DNA of 64,000 bases, taken from assembly GCF_900105415.1 (NCBI RefSeq), contig NZ_FNSM01000001.1:310001-374000 (forward strand). The letters run 5' to 3'. The translations under genes and the position numbers were made by a program. The DNA comes from Streptomyces sp. TLI_105. GTDB taxonomy: Bacteria; Actinomycetota; Actinomycetes; Streptomycetales; Streptomycetaceae. This document shows, piece after piece, positions 16,950 to 25,214 of this stretch (the first letter of the stretch is position 1; each line of letters opens with the position of its first letter). Under the pieces are notes generated by a model, which was not told the DNA's origin, ran no database searches, and saw only the letters and a program-made list of their open reading frames with translations.

Positions 16950-17495
16950 TTGTCGTGCCGTTGCCGCGGTCGCATGCTTCAGTGCGTAAGTACTGAAGAC
17001 GACTTCGTCGGGGCCGCCGTCACCCTGTCTGTCCGCGTGCGCGATCTGCTGCCCCGGGATCTGCCGGCGTGTACCTGGTCCGGCTCGGCCACCCATCTGA
17101 GCCACGTGGAGCGGGAGCTGGGGCGCGCTGCGGCGGGTGAGGTGGATTACCTGGCTGTATGCACTCCTGTGGATCTGCCGGTGGCGATCGGCGGCGTCGA
17201 CTACCAGGTCTCCGAGGGAGCCGGAACCCTCTGGCAGCTCGCCGTGCTGCCCGCACTGCAGTCCTGCGGCTTGGGGACGCTGCTCGTCCGAGCCGCCGAG
17301 CACCGGATCCGGGACCGTGGGCTGTACAGGGCCGAACTCGCCGTGGAGGAGGACAGCCCCCGGGCACGTGCCCTGTACGAGCGCCTGGGCTACGTCGCCT
17401 ACGGTCGTGAACCGGACGCCTGGGACGAGGAAGGGCCCGACGGGTCGGTCCGTCGCCACGAGACGATGTGCGTCCTCATGCGAAAGGCCCTCTGA
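16950..17495 (+). CDS. GNAT-family N-acetyltransferase
   Basis: 181 residues from a TTG with GGGGAG seven bases upstream; an ATG 24 bases later or a GTG near 17036 are alternatives. The acetyl-CoA-binding motif A is clear: LWQLAVLPALQSCGLGTLLV (the Q/R-x-x-G-x-G/A type loop as QSCGLG). Motif B, ARALYERLGYV, is also present. An N-terminal VRVRDLLPRDLPAC segment is typical of family members. The substrate is unknown. It is intact although flanked by remnants. Confidence 0.85.
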   Translation: MSCRCRGRMLQCVSTEDDFVGAAVTLSVRVRDLLPRDLPACTWSGSATHLSHVERELGRAAAGEVDYLAVCTPVDLPVAIGGVDYQVSEGAGTLWQLAVLPALQSCGLGTLLVRAAEHRIRDRGLYRAELAVEEDSPRARALYERLGYVAYGREPDAWDEEGPDGSVRRHETMCVLMRKAL

Positions 17496-17549
17496 GTTCC
17501 ACCCGGTGCGTGGAGCCCGGGTGCCGTCTCGCCGGGGTCGGCACGGGCT

Positions 17550-17990
17550 TCACCTGCCGGGCCTGCTCAGGCGGTCCGACAGGCGATCGATCCGCCAGGC
17601 GGCGTGCAGCGCCGGGGCGTTGAGGGATCGGCGAGGGGCGAATCGCGGACGGTGCCGCCAGACCGCGCGAGATCGTCGTGGAGTTCGTTGCCGGCGAGGT
17701 ACGGGGCCTGGCCGTGGCCGTGGCCGTGGCCGTGGCAGCCGATGGCGTAGAAGACGTTCCGGGGGGCCTCTCCGGCGACCGGCAGCCATGACGGGGACAT
17801 CGCTCCCCAGCCGCCCCGTGTCTACTGGACCGTGACGTCGCGCAGCGAGGAGAATCGGTCGTGGAAGCCGCGGGAGAGGTCGGCCACGGTGGCGTGGTCC
17901 GGCGTGCGGGCGTCCAGTGCTCCCGTGCGAACCCCAGCCGGCGGACTCCGGCCACGATCGTGCCGTGTGCGGTGGGGCGGTAACGGTGGA
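17550..17990 (-). pseudogene. C-terminal remnant of an FAD-dependent (DAO-type) oxidoreductase
   Basis: Pieces of a D-amino-acid-oxidase/glycine-oxidase-like C-terminus occur in several frames: RPTAHGTIVAGVRRLGF, then DLSRGFHDRFSSLRDV, then WLPVAGEAPRNVFYAIG and a C-terminal ALHAAWRIDRLSDRLSRPG. A stop and frame changes separate them. The GHG segment is expanded into an HGHGHGHG run by tandem six-base repeats (GGCCGT) near 17711-17736. The N-terminal FAD-binding half is gone. Confidence 0.65.
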
Positions 17991-18060
17991 TCAGCTCGCG
18001 CCAGCGGTCGAACCGCTCACCGGTGGGGGCGTCCTCGCTGCGGAACACGGTCCCGATCAC
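17991..18060 (-). pseudogene. N-terminal stub of an AraC-type regulator
   Basis: A GTG start and about 23 codons (VIGTVFRSEDAP, then ERFDRWRELI) match the beginning of AraC-family regulators with an AraC_binding_2 domain. The frame then joins directly to the oxidoreductase remnant. This looks like a deletion joining two unrelated genes. Confidence 0.55.
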
Positions 18061-18213
18061 TGCTGCACTCTCCGTCCTCCCGGGGGGATGGTCACGTCCT
18101 CGGGTGAGGGGACGACCGGGTCCCCTCACCCCAGGGACATCACGAGGTGCAACTGATGCTCGCACGCCGCGCCGAGGCGGTACGACGTCGCCTCAGGCGG
18201 TGGGCGGGCGGGG

Positions 18214-19530
18214 TCAGTCGGCGTCGCGGGGGTCGAAGGAGTCGGTGTCGACCGTCAGCGGTTCGGGGAAGGCCCGGGCGACGGCGTCCCAGCGGACGAA
18301 CTTGAAGTCGGTGCCCGCCCGGTCGCCGTCGGCGGGCGTCGCCTCGCCGTCGTGGGTGATCAGCAGGCCCTTGGGGAAGTTCCGGCCGAGGGGGACGTTG
18401 ACCACGGTGGAGCCGTCGGAGTGCTGCACGCCGTCGACCGCACCGTCGCCGACGCGGAAGGAGCCGACGTAGTCGTTGTCGCCGCCGCGCTCGTAGACGG
18501 CGAAGGTGTTGTCGCCCTGGCTGGAGGCGAGGACGTATCCGGCGCCGTCCTCGGCGTGGTAGACGGTGATGCCCTCCGCGTCGGCACGCAGGTGCTCACC
18601 GCCGAAGCCGGGGTCGTGCGCGGTGTCGAGGACGCATTCCTCCTCCGCCGCGTCGTACGTCCAGGGCATGCCGTACTCGTGGACGCGGTCGACCAGCTTC
18701 GGGTGCTCGAACTCCTCGTCGTCCAGATCGATCCGCCACAGGCCGACCCGCTCCTGGGCGGCGTACAGGACGTGCTCTTCCAGGTCGACGGCCATGCCCT
18801 CGACCTGGGGGTTCTCGCCCGGGTCCGTGCACGGGGCCCACGTCCTGCCGTCGGGCAGGGTGAAGGTGGTGGGGAGGTCGAGGGTGTCCTCGGTCTCGTA
18901 GCCGACGCGCCCGTGGTCGTCCGTCAGCCGGAGCAGGCGCAGCCGGCTCTCCTTGCGCTGCGAGACCACCGCGTAGGCGTCGCCGTCGTCGCTGAAGGCG
19001 GTCAGGCCGTAGGAGGTGCGCTGGTCCTCCACCCCGGTCTCGTCTGCGGCGAAGACCGGTGCGGCGCCGGGGGCGGTGACGTCCTTCAGGGGCGGCTTGC
19101 CGGCCGCGACGGCGGCCGGGTCGATGGCGAAGGCGCGGACGCGGTCACGGCCCCGGTCGCTGACGAGGGCCAGGTCCGTCTTCCGGCCGCCCAGGTCGAA
19201 CCCGTAGACGATGTCGACGTTGTTGAAGCGACCGGGCTTGGCGCCCTCGTGCGGGGCCGGGGGTGCCGCGATGTGCTGCAGGCGGCGGCCGTCGAGTCCG
19301 TAGACGTCGAGGCCGGCCTCCTTCAGCGTGCCGACGACGATGCTGCGGCCGGGGTTCTCGGGGTCGACCCAGACGGCCGGGTCGTCGGCGTCGGCGTTGC
19401 CGCCGGCCTGGTCGTCGTACACCGCGGGAGTCTCCACGGTGGCGGCGACGGAGACCGGGCTCACGGGGCCGGCGGTCAGGGCGAACGCGGTGGCGAGTGC
19501 GGTCAGGCCGCTGAGGGCGAAGGCGCTCAC
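18214..19530 (-). CDS. Secreted beta-propeller phytase (3-phytase)
   Basis: 438 residues from a GTG with AAGGAG six bases upstream. A Sec signal peptide covers about residues 1-30 (LTALATAFALTAGPVSPVSVAA). The mature part has the phytase (BPP) hallmarks: DDPAVWVDPENP, NVDIVYGF, then LVSDRGRD, a QVEGMAVD block, ADAEGITVYHAEDG and SSQGDNTFAVYERG. These acidic loops bind calcium in six-bladed phytases, which release phosphate from phytate outside the cell. The length suits the family. A candidate PHO box upstream suggests induction by phosphate limitation. Confidence 0.92.
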   Translation of the reverse strand: MSAFALSGLTALATAFALTAGPVSPVSVAATVETPAVYDDQAGGNADADDPAVWVDPENPGRSIVVGTLKEAGLDVYGLDGRRLQHIAAPPAPHEGAKPGRFNNVDIVYGFDLGGRKTDLALVSDRGRDRVRAFAIDPAAVAAGKPPLKDVTAPGAAPVFAADETGVEDQRTSYGLTAFSDDGDAYAVVSQRKESRLRLLRLTDDHGRVGYETEDTLDLPTTFTLPDGRTWAPCTDPGENPQVEGMAVDLEEHVLYAAQERVGLWRIDLDDEEFEHPKLVDRVHEYGMPWTYDAAEEECVLDTAHDPGFGGEHLRADAEGITVYHAEDGAGYVLASSQGDNTFAVYERGGDNDYVGSFRVGDGAVDGVQHSDGSTVVNVPLGRNFPKGLLITHDGEATPADGDRAGTDFKFVRWDAVARAFPEPLTVDTDSFDPRDAD

Positions 19531-19595
19531 GTTACTCCTTGGTAGGGAGGTGGTCGCTGTGGACGCTAGGGAAGCTCCGCGAAGGAATCCCGACA

Positions 19596-19617
19596 CGGCC
19601 ATGAACACGGCGTGAGC
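19596..19617 (-). promoter_or_regulatory. Candidate PHO box upstream of the phytase gene
   Basis: On the coding strand GCTCACGCCGT is followed directly by GTTCATGGCCG. These are two 11-base direct repeat units close to the Streptomyces PhoP consensus (G-T/G-TCA...). They lie 66-87 bases upstream of the start. One mismatch in the first unit lowers certainty. Confidence 0.5.
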
Positions 19618-19727
19618 ACTCGGCACCGCGCGTCCGTCCGCCGGACGCGACGCGACCTGACGCGGAGACGAAGACGGCGGTGTGGAGCGTCTCCCGGGAG
19701 AAGCCCCCTCCGTCCGGGCCGGTCGGG

Positions 19728-20828
19728 TCACTGGAAGGTGAGCCGATGGGGATGGGCCGGGTCGGTCGGGCAGGTGTGGACGCGCATGAGCCCACGGCCC
19801 AGGTGGACGCCGACCGGGTCGATCACCCGCGGGTCGTCCGCCGCGTCGCGGTCCTCGACCGGCAGCCAGCTCCGCGAGGCGCCGTCGCACTCCACCGCGG
19901 CGACGGTGAGCAGGGGCGGCATCGGCGTCCCGCAGGCGGGGCAGTCCACGGGTCCGGGGTCGGTCAGGTGCCAGGAGGCGAAGCCGCCGACCTTCCAGCC
20001 CGGGGCGATCGAGAGGTCGCTCATGTAGTCGATCTCCTCGGGCTCCTGCGCGCGGGCGGCGGCCATGGCGGCCTCGTACTCCTCGTACGTCGCGTAGCTC
20101 GCGGACGAGGACGAGTCGTACGCGTCCTCTTCCTCGTCCTCCTTGCCCTCGTTCTCCTCGTCGAGGAGGCTCTCCTCCCAGTCGGCGATCTCCTCCTGGA
20201 GCTCCTCGCCGAGGAGACCGAGGTACTCGTGCTCGACGACCCGCTCCGGATGGACGACGCAGGACGTGGGGACGCACTCCTCGCGTCCCGCGACCGGCGG
20301 TTCGGGCTGGGGGTCCAGTACCGCGCCGACGTCGGCCGAGCGGCGCCATCGCAGCTCCACGTCGATGGTCCGCTCCGGACCGTGGGCCTCGAAGGGGCAC
20401 CAGAACACCTGGAGCAGGTCGTGCCCCTCGGGGCCGACGAGGTCCGGCACGTCCCGGGCGTGGAGCTGGGCGACGGCCAGCATCGGCAGCGGGTCCTCGT
20501 CGCGGAGCGCCGGGACGTGCGTCCCGCGTGTCATCCCGTCGAGGAGCCACCGCTCCTCGGCGGTGAAGTCCCGCCCCCGGGCCTCGTCCTGGATGCGCCG
20601 GCGGAGCCGTACGTCGGACAGCAGACGTCCGGTGCCCTTCCGGTGCACGGCGGTGCACACCGGCCACGGTTCGTCGGCGGGCCACAGCAGCGGTCCCGCG
20701 ACCGAGCTCTCCTCCGGCTTCGCCCTGCCCTGCCGGGGGTGCAGCCGCGTCGCCGTCCGCCGATGCCGCGCGAGGGCGGGGAACACCCCTTCGACGTCGA
20801 CGGGGCGCGGGGGCGTGGTGCGGGTCAT
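19728..20828 (-). CDS. DUF1963/YwqG-like hypothetical protein
   Basis: 366 residues, soluble. The N-terminal half has GPLLWPADEPWPVC, which recalls DUF1963 proteins (a G...W......W.C block), then MLAVAQLHARDVPDL and LLQVFWCPFE. A very acidic insert lies near residues 220-250. A C-terminal CPACGTPMPPLL zinc-knuckle-like element and HTCPTDPAHPHRL follow. The role of the family is unknown; members often act as intracellular ligand-binding or regulatory proteins. It lies between the phytase and a hydrolase on the same strand, but the gaps give no sign of a tight operon. Confidence 0.75.
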   Translation of the reverse strand: MTRTTPPRPVDVEGVFPALARHRRTATRLHPRQGRAKPEESSVAGPLLWPADEPWPVCTAVHRKGTGRLLSDVRLRRRIQDEARGRDFTAEERWLLDGMTRGTHVPALRDEDPLPMLAVAQLHARDVPDLVGPEGHDLLQVFWCPFEAHGPERTIDVELRWRRSADVGAVLDPQPEPPVAGREECVPTSCVVHPERVVEHEYLGLLGEELQEEIADWEESLLDEENEGKEDEEEDAYDSSSSASYATYEEYEAAMAAARAQEPEEIDYMSDLSIAPGWKVGGFASWHLTDPGPVDCPACGTPMPPLLTVAAVECDGASRSWLPVEDRDAADDPRVIDPVGVHLGRGLMRVHTCPTDPAHPHRLTFQ

Positions 20829-20855
20829 GCGCGGATCCTCCAGGACGGTGGGGAG

Positions 20856-21704
20856 TTACGGGCCCTCAAGGGTTCCCTTGTCCAGGAAGGCGGTCAGCCG
20901 GTCGTCGAGCTCCTTCGGCGCGGTGAGCGGCAGGGAGTGGTGGGTGGCTCCGGGAAGCAGGGCCACCTCGGCGTGCGGGAGCGCCCGGCGGGCCCGGTCG
21001 GCGACCTCGGCGGCGTGGTGGGCGCGGCTGTCCTCCGCGAGCAGGACCAGGACGGGCATGTCGAGGTCGGCGGCGCGAGGGCGGGTGCCGGTGACCAGCT
21101 TGCGGCCGGGGACGGTGGTGGCGAGCGCGTAGAGACGCTGCCAGGTCTCGTCCGGGTGGGTGCCTGCCGTCTCCCAGGCCAGGAAGGCGCGCGCCCGGGC
21201 CTCGCTCGGGCGGATCAGGGTGGGCAGCGCGCGCAGCAGGTAGCCGGGACGGAAGCCGGCGAAGACCTGGGTGGGGTCCACGAGGGCGAGGCGGTCCACC
21301 CGTGAGGGTGCGTGCAAGGCGTACCGGGCGGCCAGCCAGGCGCCGTACGAGTGGCCGCACAGATGGGTGCGGTCGAGCCCGAGGCCGTCCAGGAGCGCGT
21401 CCAGCCAGGCCGTGAGGTCGTCGGCGTTCCTCAGCGGTGCGCCCTGGCGCTCGGTGCGGCCGGCGTCGCCCATCAGGTCCACCGCGTGGACCCGGTGGCG
21501 CTCCCCCAGTGCCGGTGCGTTGGCGGACCAGACGAGGCCGGTCGCGGAGCCGCCGGGCAGCAGGAGCAGGGGGCTGCCGCCCGGCGCGCCGTACACGTGG
21601 ACCCGGGTGGGTCCGTACGGGGTGGCGACGTCACGCTCCTCGGTGGACTCGGGCCAGCGGGCCCGAAGCTCGTCGTACGCACGGTCGAACGCGGACGGGG
21701 ACAC
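20856..21704 (-). CDS. Alpha/beta-hydrolase
   Basis: 282 residues from a GTG preceded by GAGAGGAA. The family markers are present: LLLLPGGSATG (oxyanion loop), AVDLMGDAGRTE, nucleophile elbow GHSYGAW, and acid and histidine near LAEDSRAHH and GATHHSLPL. Divergent from a MarR regulator with an operator-like palindrome between them, so it is probably the regulated target. The substrate is not evident. Confidence 0.9.
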   Translation of the reverse strand: MSPSAFDRAYDELRARWPESTEERDVATPYGPTRVHVYGAPGGSPLLLLPGGSATGLVWSANAPALGERHRVHAVDLMGDAGRTERQGAPLRNADDLTAWLDALLDGLGLDRTHLCGHSYGAWLAARYALHAPSRVDRLALVDPTQVFAGFRPGYLLRALPTLIRPSEARARAFLAWETAGTHPDETWQRLYALATTVPGRKLVTGTRPRAADLDMPVLVLLAEDSRAHHAAEVADRARRALPHAEVALLPGATHHSLPLTAPKELDDRLTAFLDKGTLEGP

Positions 21705-21728
21705 GGCGATTCCTCTCGCTGGGCGATA

Positions 21729-21745
21729 ATCTCGCTCAGCGAGAT
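21729..21745. promoter_or_regulatory. Palindrome between hydrolase and marR genes, candidate MarR operator
   Basis: ATCTCGCT-C-AGCGAGAT is a perfect 8+1+8 inverted repeat, 25 bases from one start and 26 from the other. The size matches MarR-family sites. Confidence 0.65.
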
Positions 21746-21771
21746 ATTAGCCGTGAGACCGAGGAGTGTGC

Positions 21772-22227
21772 ATGGACGATCGGAGTCCGGTGAGGGGACT
21801 GGTGCACCTGCTGCGCGCGGTCACCGTGGAGTTCGACGTGCTCGGCGCCGAGTTCGCGGCGCGCCACGGGCTGCATCCCACCGATGTGCGCGCGCTGATC
21901 CACCTGCTGGACGCGGAGCGCGCCGGCACCCGGGCCACGCCCGGGTGGCTCGGCGAACAACTGCGGCTGAACTCCGCCGGGACCACCTCCCTGGTGGACC
22001 GGCTGGAGCGGCTCGCGCTGGTCTCGCGCAGCAGGGACACGGCGGACCGGCGCCGTGTGCTGCTGAAGGTGGAGGAGAAGGCCACCGAACTCGGATGGGC
22101 TTTCTTCGGACCGGTGATCGGCGAAGTGGTGGCCGTCGCGGAGGATTTCGAGGCGGGCGAGCTGGAGACGGTGCGCCGTTTCCTCACCGCCGTACTGGAG
22201 TCCGTCGGGCGGGCGCGTTCGGTCTGA
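21772..22227 (+). CDS. MarR-family transcriptional regulator
   Basis: 151 residues. The ATG follows GAGGAG. The winged helix runs from HPTDVRALIHLL through WLGEQLRLNSAGTTSLVDRL (recognition helix) to the wing SRDTADRRRVLL. The N- and C-terminal helices would form the dimer. It probably represses the divergent hydrolase and itself until a phenolic or similar ligand binds. Confidence 0.92.
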   Translation: MDDRSPVRGLVHLLRAVTVEFDVLGAEFAARHGLHPTDVRALIHLLDAERAGTRATPGWLGEQLRLNSAGTTSLVDRLERLALVSRSRDTADRRRVLLKVEEKATELGWAFFGPVIGEVVAVAEDFEAGELETVRRFLTAVLESVGRARSV

Positions 22228-22382
22228 CGGGGCTTCGGCCGGTGAGGGTGCCCGGGCCCGGTGGCGGCCGCCTCGCCCGGTCCCATGGGCGGCCACCTCG
22301 CCCGGGCCGCGCCATGGGGCGGGGCGGGTGGGGCGGACAGTCGCGCGGCGGTCGTGTCCGCCCCGGGCACCCGCGTCGCGCG

Positions 22383-22817
22383 CTACGCGGCGGGAGCGAG
22401 TTCGGCGCGGCCGAACAGCAGCGCGTAGCCGGTGGGGAGCTGGTGGAGGATGCGGGTCAGGAGGTCGGGGCCGGCGTAGGCCGCGACGGCGGAGAAGACC
22501 GATCCGGTGTCCCAGCGGGTGGTGGCCAGGGAGGCGCCGGTGCGGGCGGCGAGTTCCTTGACGAACGCCCAGCCCCCCAGCGGCCGGGGGTCGGGGATCT
22601 GGGCGGTGAGGATGCGCGCGGCTTCGAACGGCAGGCGGGCGGCCAGTTCGACGCGTTCGTCGCCGGTCAGCTGGCGTCCCAGACCCCCGAGGACGAGGCG
22701 GACGGCTTCCTCGGCCCTCTCGCGGTCGGGGTAGGCGCCGTCGTAGCGGACCTTTTCCAGCATCTGCTCGTACGCCCTTCCGTAGGGCTGCCGGAACGGT
22801 GCGCTCTGGTCGGACAT
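22383..22817 (-). CDS. DUF2267-domain protein
   Basis: 144 residues from an internal ATG; an upstream GTG would add 18 residues of low quality. The DUF2267 pattern of two related helical halves is visible: YEQMLEKVRYDGAYPDRERAEEAVRLVL, here split by eye, then LTGDERVELAARLP, and a C-terminal VFSAVAAYAGPDLLTRILHQLP with YALLFG. Family function is unknown; members are often found near stress or heat-shock genes. The next gene on the same strand is a paralogue, so the pair probably arose by duplication. Confidence 0.85.
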   Translation of the reverse strand: MSDQSAPFRQPYGRAYEQMLEKVRYDGAYPDRERAEEAVRLVLGGLGRQLTGDERVELAARLPFEAARILTAQIPDPRPLGGWAFVKELAARTGASLATTRWDTGSVFSAVAAYAGPDLLTRILHQLPTGYALLFGRAELAPAA

Positions 22818-22885
22818 CACTGCGGTGGTTGCCTTTCTGTCACCGGGTCGTGGTGGCCGGTGCGCGGCCACCGGAGGTGGGGTGG

Positions 22886-23293
22886 TCAGGTGGGCTGGGG
22901 GCGGCCGAAGAGGAGGTCGTAGCCCGCGGGCAGCTGGAGCAGGACCTCCTTGAGGAGGTCGTCGCCGGCGGCGTCGGCGACCGTGGAGAGGACGGCTCCG
23001 ACGTCCCAGGCCGCGGTCCGTTCCGTCGCGCCCTCGATCCAGGCCGCCGTCGCCCGTACGAACCGCTCGGGCGGGAGCGGCTCGGCGCTCTGCAGCGGGT
23101 TGAGCAGGATCAGGGCGAAGCCTTCCGGCAGGCGCGCGGCCAACCGGGCGCGCACCTCGCCCACCAGGTGTGCGCCCAGCAGGGCGAGCACCACACGGCC
23201 CGCGCGTTCGGCCTCCTGCACGGTGTCGTACCTGCCGCGTTCCTTCACCTGATCGAGAAACGCTTCCCGTCGCACGGTCACGTCGGCCGCCAC
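22886..23293 (-). CDS. DUF2267-domain protein, paralogue of its neighbour
   Basis: 135 residues, GTG start with CGAGGAAAG directly upstream. It shares the same layout as the downstream gene: ERGRYDTVQEAERAGRVVLALL, then LVGEVRARLAARLPEGFA, then VLSTVADAAGDDLLKEVLLQ and LPAGYDLLFGRP. It is on the same strand as hsp20 upstream and the second DUF2267 gene downstream, with gaps under 100 bases, so all three may be one heat-inducible unit. Confidence 0.85.
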   Translation of the reverse strand: MAADVTVRREAFLDQVKERGRYDTVQEAERAGRVVLALLGAHLVGEVRARLAARLPEGFALILLNPLQSAEPLPPERFVRATAAWIEGATERTAAWDVGAVLSTVADAAGDDLLKEVLLQLPAGYDLLFGRPQPT

Positions 23294-23380
23294 CTTTCCT
23301 CGGTCCAGGGGCGCGGAGGACGGGTGAGGGGGAGATCAGGTGCCCGTCCTCCGCCGCTGTTCAGCCCTTGCGTGTCCGGC

Positions 23381-23812
23381 TCAGCCGGAGATCTCCTTGC
23401 GGTCGCCTCCGACACTGATGGCGACCTTGCGGGGCTTGGCGCGCTCGGCGATCGGGATGCGCAGGGTGAGCACGCCTGCTTCGTAGTCGGCCTGGATGCG
23501 CTCGGTGTCCAGCGTGTCGGCCAGCACGATCTGGCGCGAGAAGACTCCCAGCGGCCGCTCCGAGAGTTCCATCTGCACGTCGTCGGCCTTCGTCACGGGC
23601 CGGCGCTCGGCCTTGACGGTCAGCATGTTCCGTTCGACGTCGATGTCGATCGCGTCCGAACTGACGCCGGGGATGTCGAAGGCCACCACGTACTCGTCGC
23701 CCTCCCGGTAGGCGTCCATGGGCATCGGAGACGGTCGCGTCCAGGTCCCCGGACCCATCAGCTGCTGGGCCAGCCGGTCGAGCTCGCGGAAGGGGTCAGT
23801 GCGCATCAACAT
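23381..23812 (-). CDS. Small heat-shock protein of the Hsp20/alpha-crystallin family (HSP18-like)
   Basis: 143 residues with GGAGGTG seven bases before the ATG. The alpha-crystallin domain spans about residues 35-130: YVVAFDIPGVSSDAIDIDVE, LTVKAERR, then FSRQIVLADTLD and the hallmark AGVLTLRIPIAE (G-V-L-T-L-x-I-P). It acts as an ATP-independent chaperone that holds unfolding proteins. Two inverted repeats of the RheA type lie directly upstream, so expression is probably thermally controlled by the divergent gene product. Confidence 0.93.
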   Translation of the reverse strand: MLMRTDPFRELDRLAQQLMGPGTWTRPSPMPMDAYREGDEYVVAFDIPGVSSDAIDIDVERNMLTVKAERRPVTKADDVQMELSERPLGVFSRQIVLADTLDTERIQADYEAGVLTLRIPIAERAKPRKVAISVGGDRKEISG

Positions 23813-23876
23813 CGAAGAACACCTCCAGAGGTTCGGGCAGTTGCTGCCAATGCGCCTCACTGAAACCGTTGTAACA

Positions 23877-23895
23877 TGTCATCCGATGGATGACA
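23877..23895. promoter_or_regulatory. RheA-type heat-shock operator 1
   Basis: TGTCATC-CGATG-GATGACA exactly fits the TGTCATC-N5-GATGACA inverted repeat reported for the RheA repressor upstream of Streptomyces hsp18 (from memory). It lies 65 bases upstream of the hsp20 start. Confidence 0.8.
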
Positions 23896-23904
23896 AGTGA
23901 GGCC

Positions 23905-23921
23905 GTCATCCAAAGGATGAC
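23905..23921. promoter_or_regulatory. RheA-type heat-shock operator 2
   Basis: GTCATCC-AAA-GGATGAC is a near copy of operator 1, shifted 28 bases toward the divergent regulator gene. The end bases of the longer consensus do not match (C and C), so it may be the weaker site and control the regulator itself. Confidence 0.7.
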
Positions 23922-23938
23922 CACCGAGGGAGATGCCC

Positions 23939-24568
23939 ATGACCCCGGCCGACCGACCGGAAAAGTCCGGCGCCGACGCACAGAGCCCGGCGTCGTTCCT
24001 CGCCGCCTCGGCGGCTCTCCAGGCCATAGACGAGGCCCTGCGGGCCGCTCGGCACACGGCCGCCGGCAGCGGCGAGGCCCACGCCGTCGGCACGGACCAG
24101 GCCCTGGCCTCGCTCCTGCTGCTGCGGCAGGTGCGCGAGGAGCTCGCCGGGTGGGAGACCGGCTTGATCGAGACCGCCCGCCACGCGGGCGCCAGCTGGG
24201 CCGACCTCGCCCACCCCCTCGGCGTCGCCAGCCGCCAGGCCGCCGAGCGCCGCTACCTGCGCAACCGGCCCGGACCCGTCGGAACGACCGGCGAGCAACG
24301 CGTCCAGGCCACCCGCGAGCGCCGCGCGGCCGAGCGCACCACCGCCACCTGGGCCCGGCGCAACGCGGCGGACCTGCGCAGCATCGCCGGCCGGATCGCC
24401 GCCCTCACGGACCTGCCGACAGCGGCCGACCTGCCGCTGAGCCGACTCCACGCGGCCCTCGCCCACAACGACCCGGCGGAGCTCGTCGACCCCCTCACCG
24501 CCGCCCGCCCCCACCTGGCCACCCATCCCGAACTCGCGGCGCGGCTCGACGACCTGACGCCCCCTTGA
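23939..24568 (+). CDS. HSP18 transcriptional regulator, RheA-like
   Basis: 209 residues. The second of two near ATGs is chosen since GAGGGAG has proper spacing only for it. The protein is helical, with an HTH-like core GASWADLAHPLGVASRQAAERRYL around residues 75-100 (given here as a pattern, G-x-SWADLA-x-x-LGV-x-SRQAAE) and a R/A-rich helix after it. Streptomyces proteins with this look divergent from hsp18 are annotated as HSP18 regulators. RheA is a protein thermosensor that represses hsp18 and itself at low temperature. The two operators between the genes support this role. Confidence 0.72.
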   Translation: MTPADRPEKSGADAQSPASFLAASAALQAIDEALRAARHTAAGSGEAHAVGTDQALASLLLLRQVREELAGWETGLIETARHAGASWADLAHPLGVASRQAAERRYLRNRPGPVGTTGEQRVQATRERRAAERTTATWARRNAADLRSIAGRIAALTDLPTAADLPLSRLHAALAHNDPAELVDPLTAARPHLATHPELAARLDDLTPP

Positions 24569-24750
24569 ACCCAACGGGGCCCACGTCGCGCGAGGCCCCG
24601 CCGAGGACCGAGAGGCGCTCGGAGGCGGATCTTCTCCACAGGATCACGACAGGGTCACCGCATCCGCCTCACGAAGGCGAGGAGTAATGAGGGATCGAGG
24701 GGTGAGGAGCACACCACACCCGCTTCCGATGCACGAAGCCGGAGGATCTC

Positions 24751-25164
24751 ATGTCCCAGTCGCTCCCCGCGGTGAAGACCCTGACGCGGAGCATGTCCAT
24801 GGAACTGCTCACCCCGGACACGAGGGTCCGGATCGACACCACCCTCGGCTACACCTCCCGCAATCCCCATGCGCTGAGCATCACCTTCCACCTCCTGGAT
24901 CCCGATCCCGTCGTCTGGCACCTGGACCGGGAGATGGTCGTCATCGGCTCGCTCGCGCCGACCGGCGACGGGGAGGTCCATCTGCGGCCCGCGGCCGACG
25001 GCATGCTTCTGCTCCGGCTCGGTCCCGCCGGGCACCGCGCCGACCTCCTGGTCGACGCGAACAGGCTGACCGCCGTGGTGCGGGAGACGTTCGCCCTGGT
25101 CCCCCAGGGCACGGAGGAACACCACATCGACTGGCGCCCCCTGCTCGCCTCGCTCGGGCGCTGA
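24751..25164 (+). CDS. SsgA-like sporulation/cell-division protein (SALP family)
   Basis: 137 residues, GGAGGA before the ATG. The family pattern is clear: DPDPVVWHLDREMVVIGSL, a glycine loop GDGEVHLRP, then HRADLLVD and the C-terminal RETFALVPQGTE. SsgA-like proteins are unique to morphologically complex actinomycetes. They steer septum-site selection and wall remodelling, SsgB recruiting FtsZ. The exact paralogue (SsgC-G type) cannot be told here. It is monocistronic by spacing. Confidence 0.88.
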   Translation: MSQSLPAVKTLTRSMSMELLTPDTRVRIDTTLGYTSRNPHALSITFHLLDPDPVVWHLDREMVVIGSLAPTGDGEVHLRPAADGMLLLRLGPAGHRADLLVDANRLTAVVRETFALVPQGTEEHHIDWRPLLASLGR

Positions 25165-25214
25165 CCGCCGACCGGTGCCGGTCCCCGGTCCGGCCCGGTC
25201 GACAGGACGTCCCG

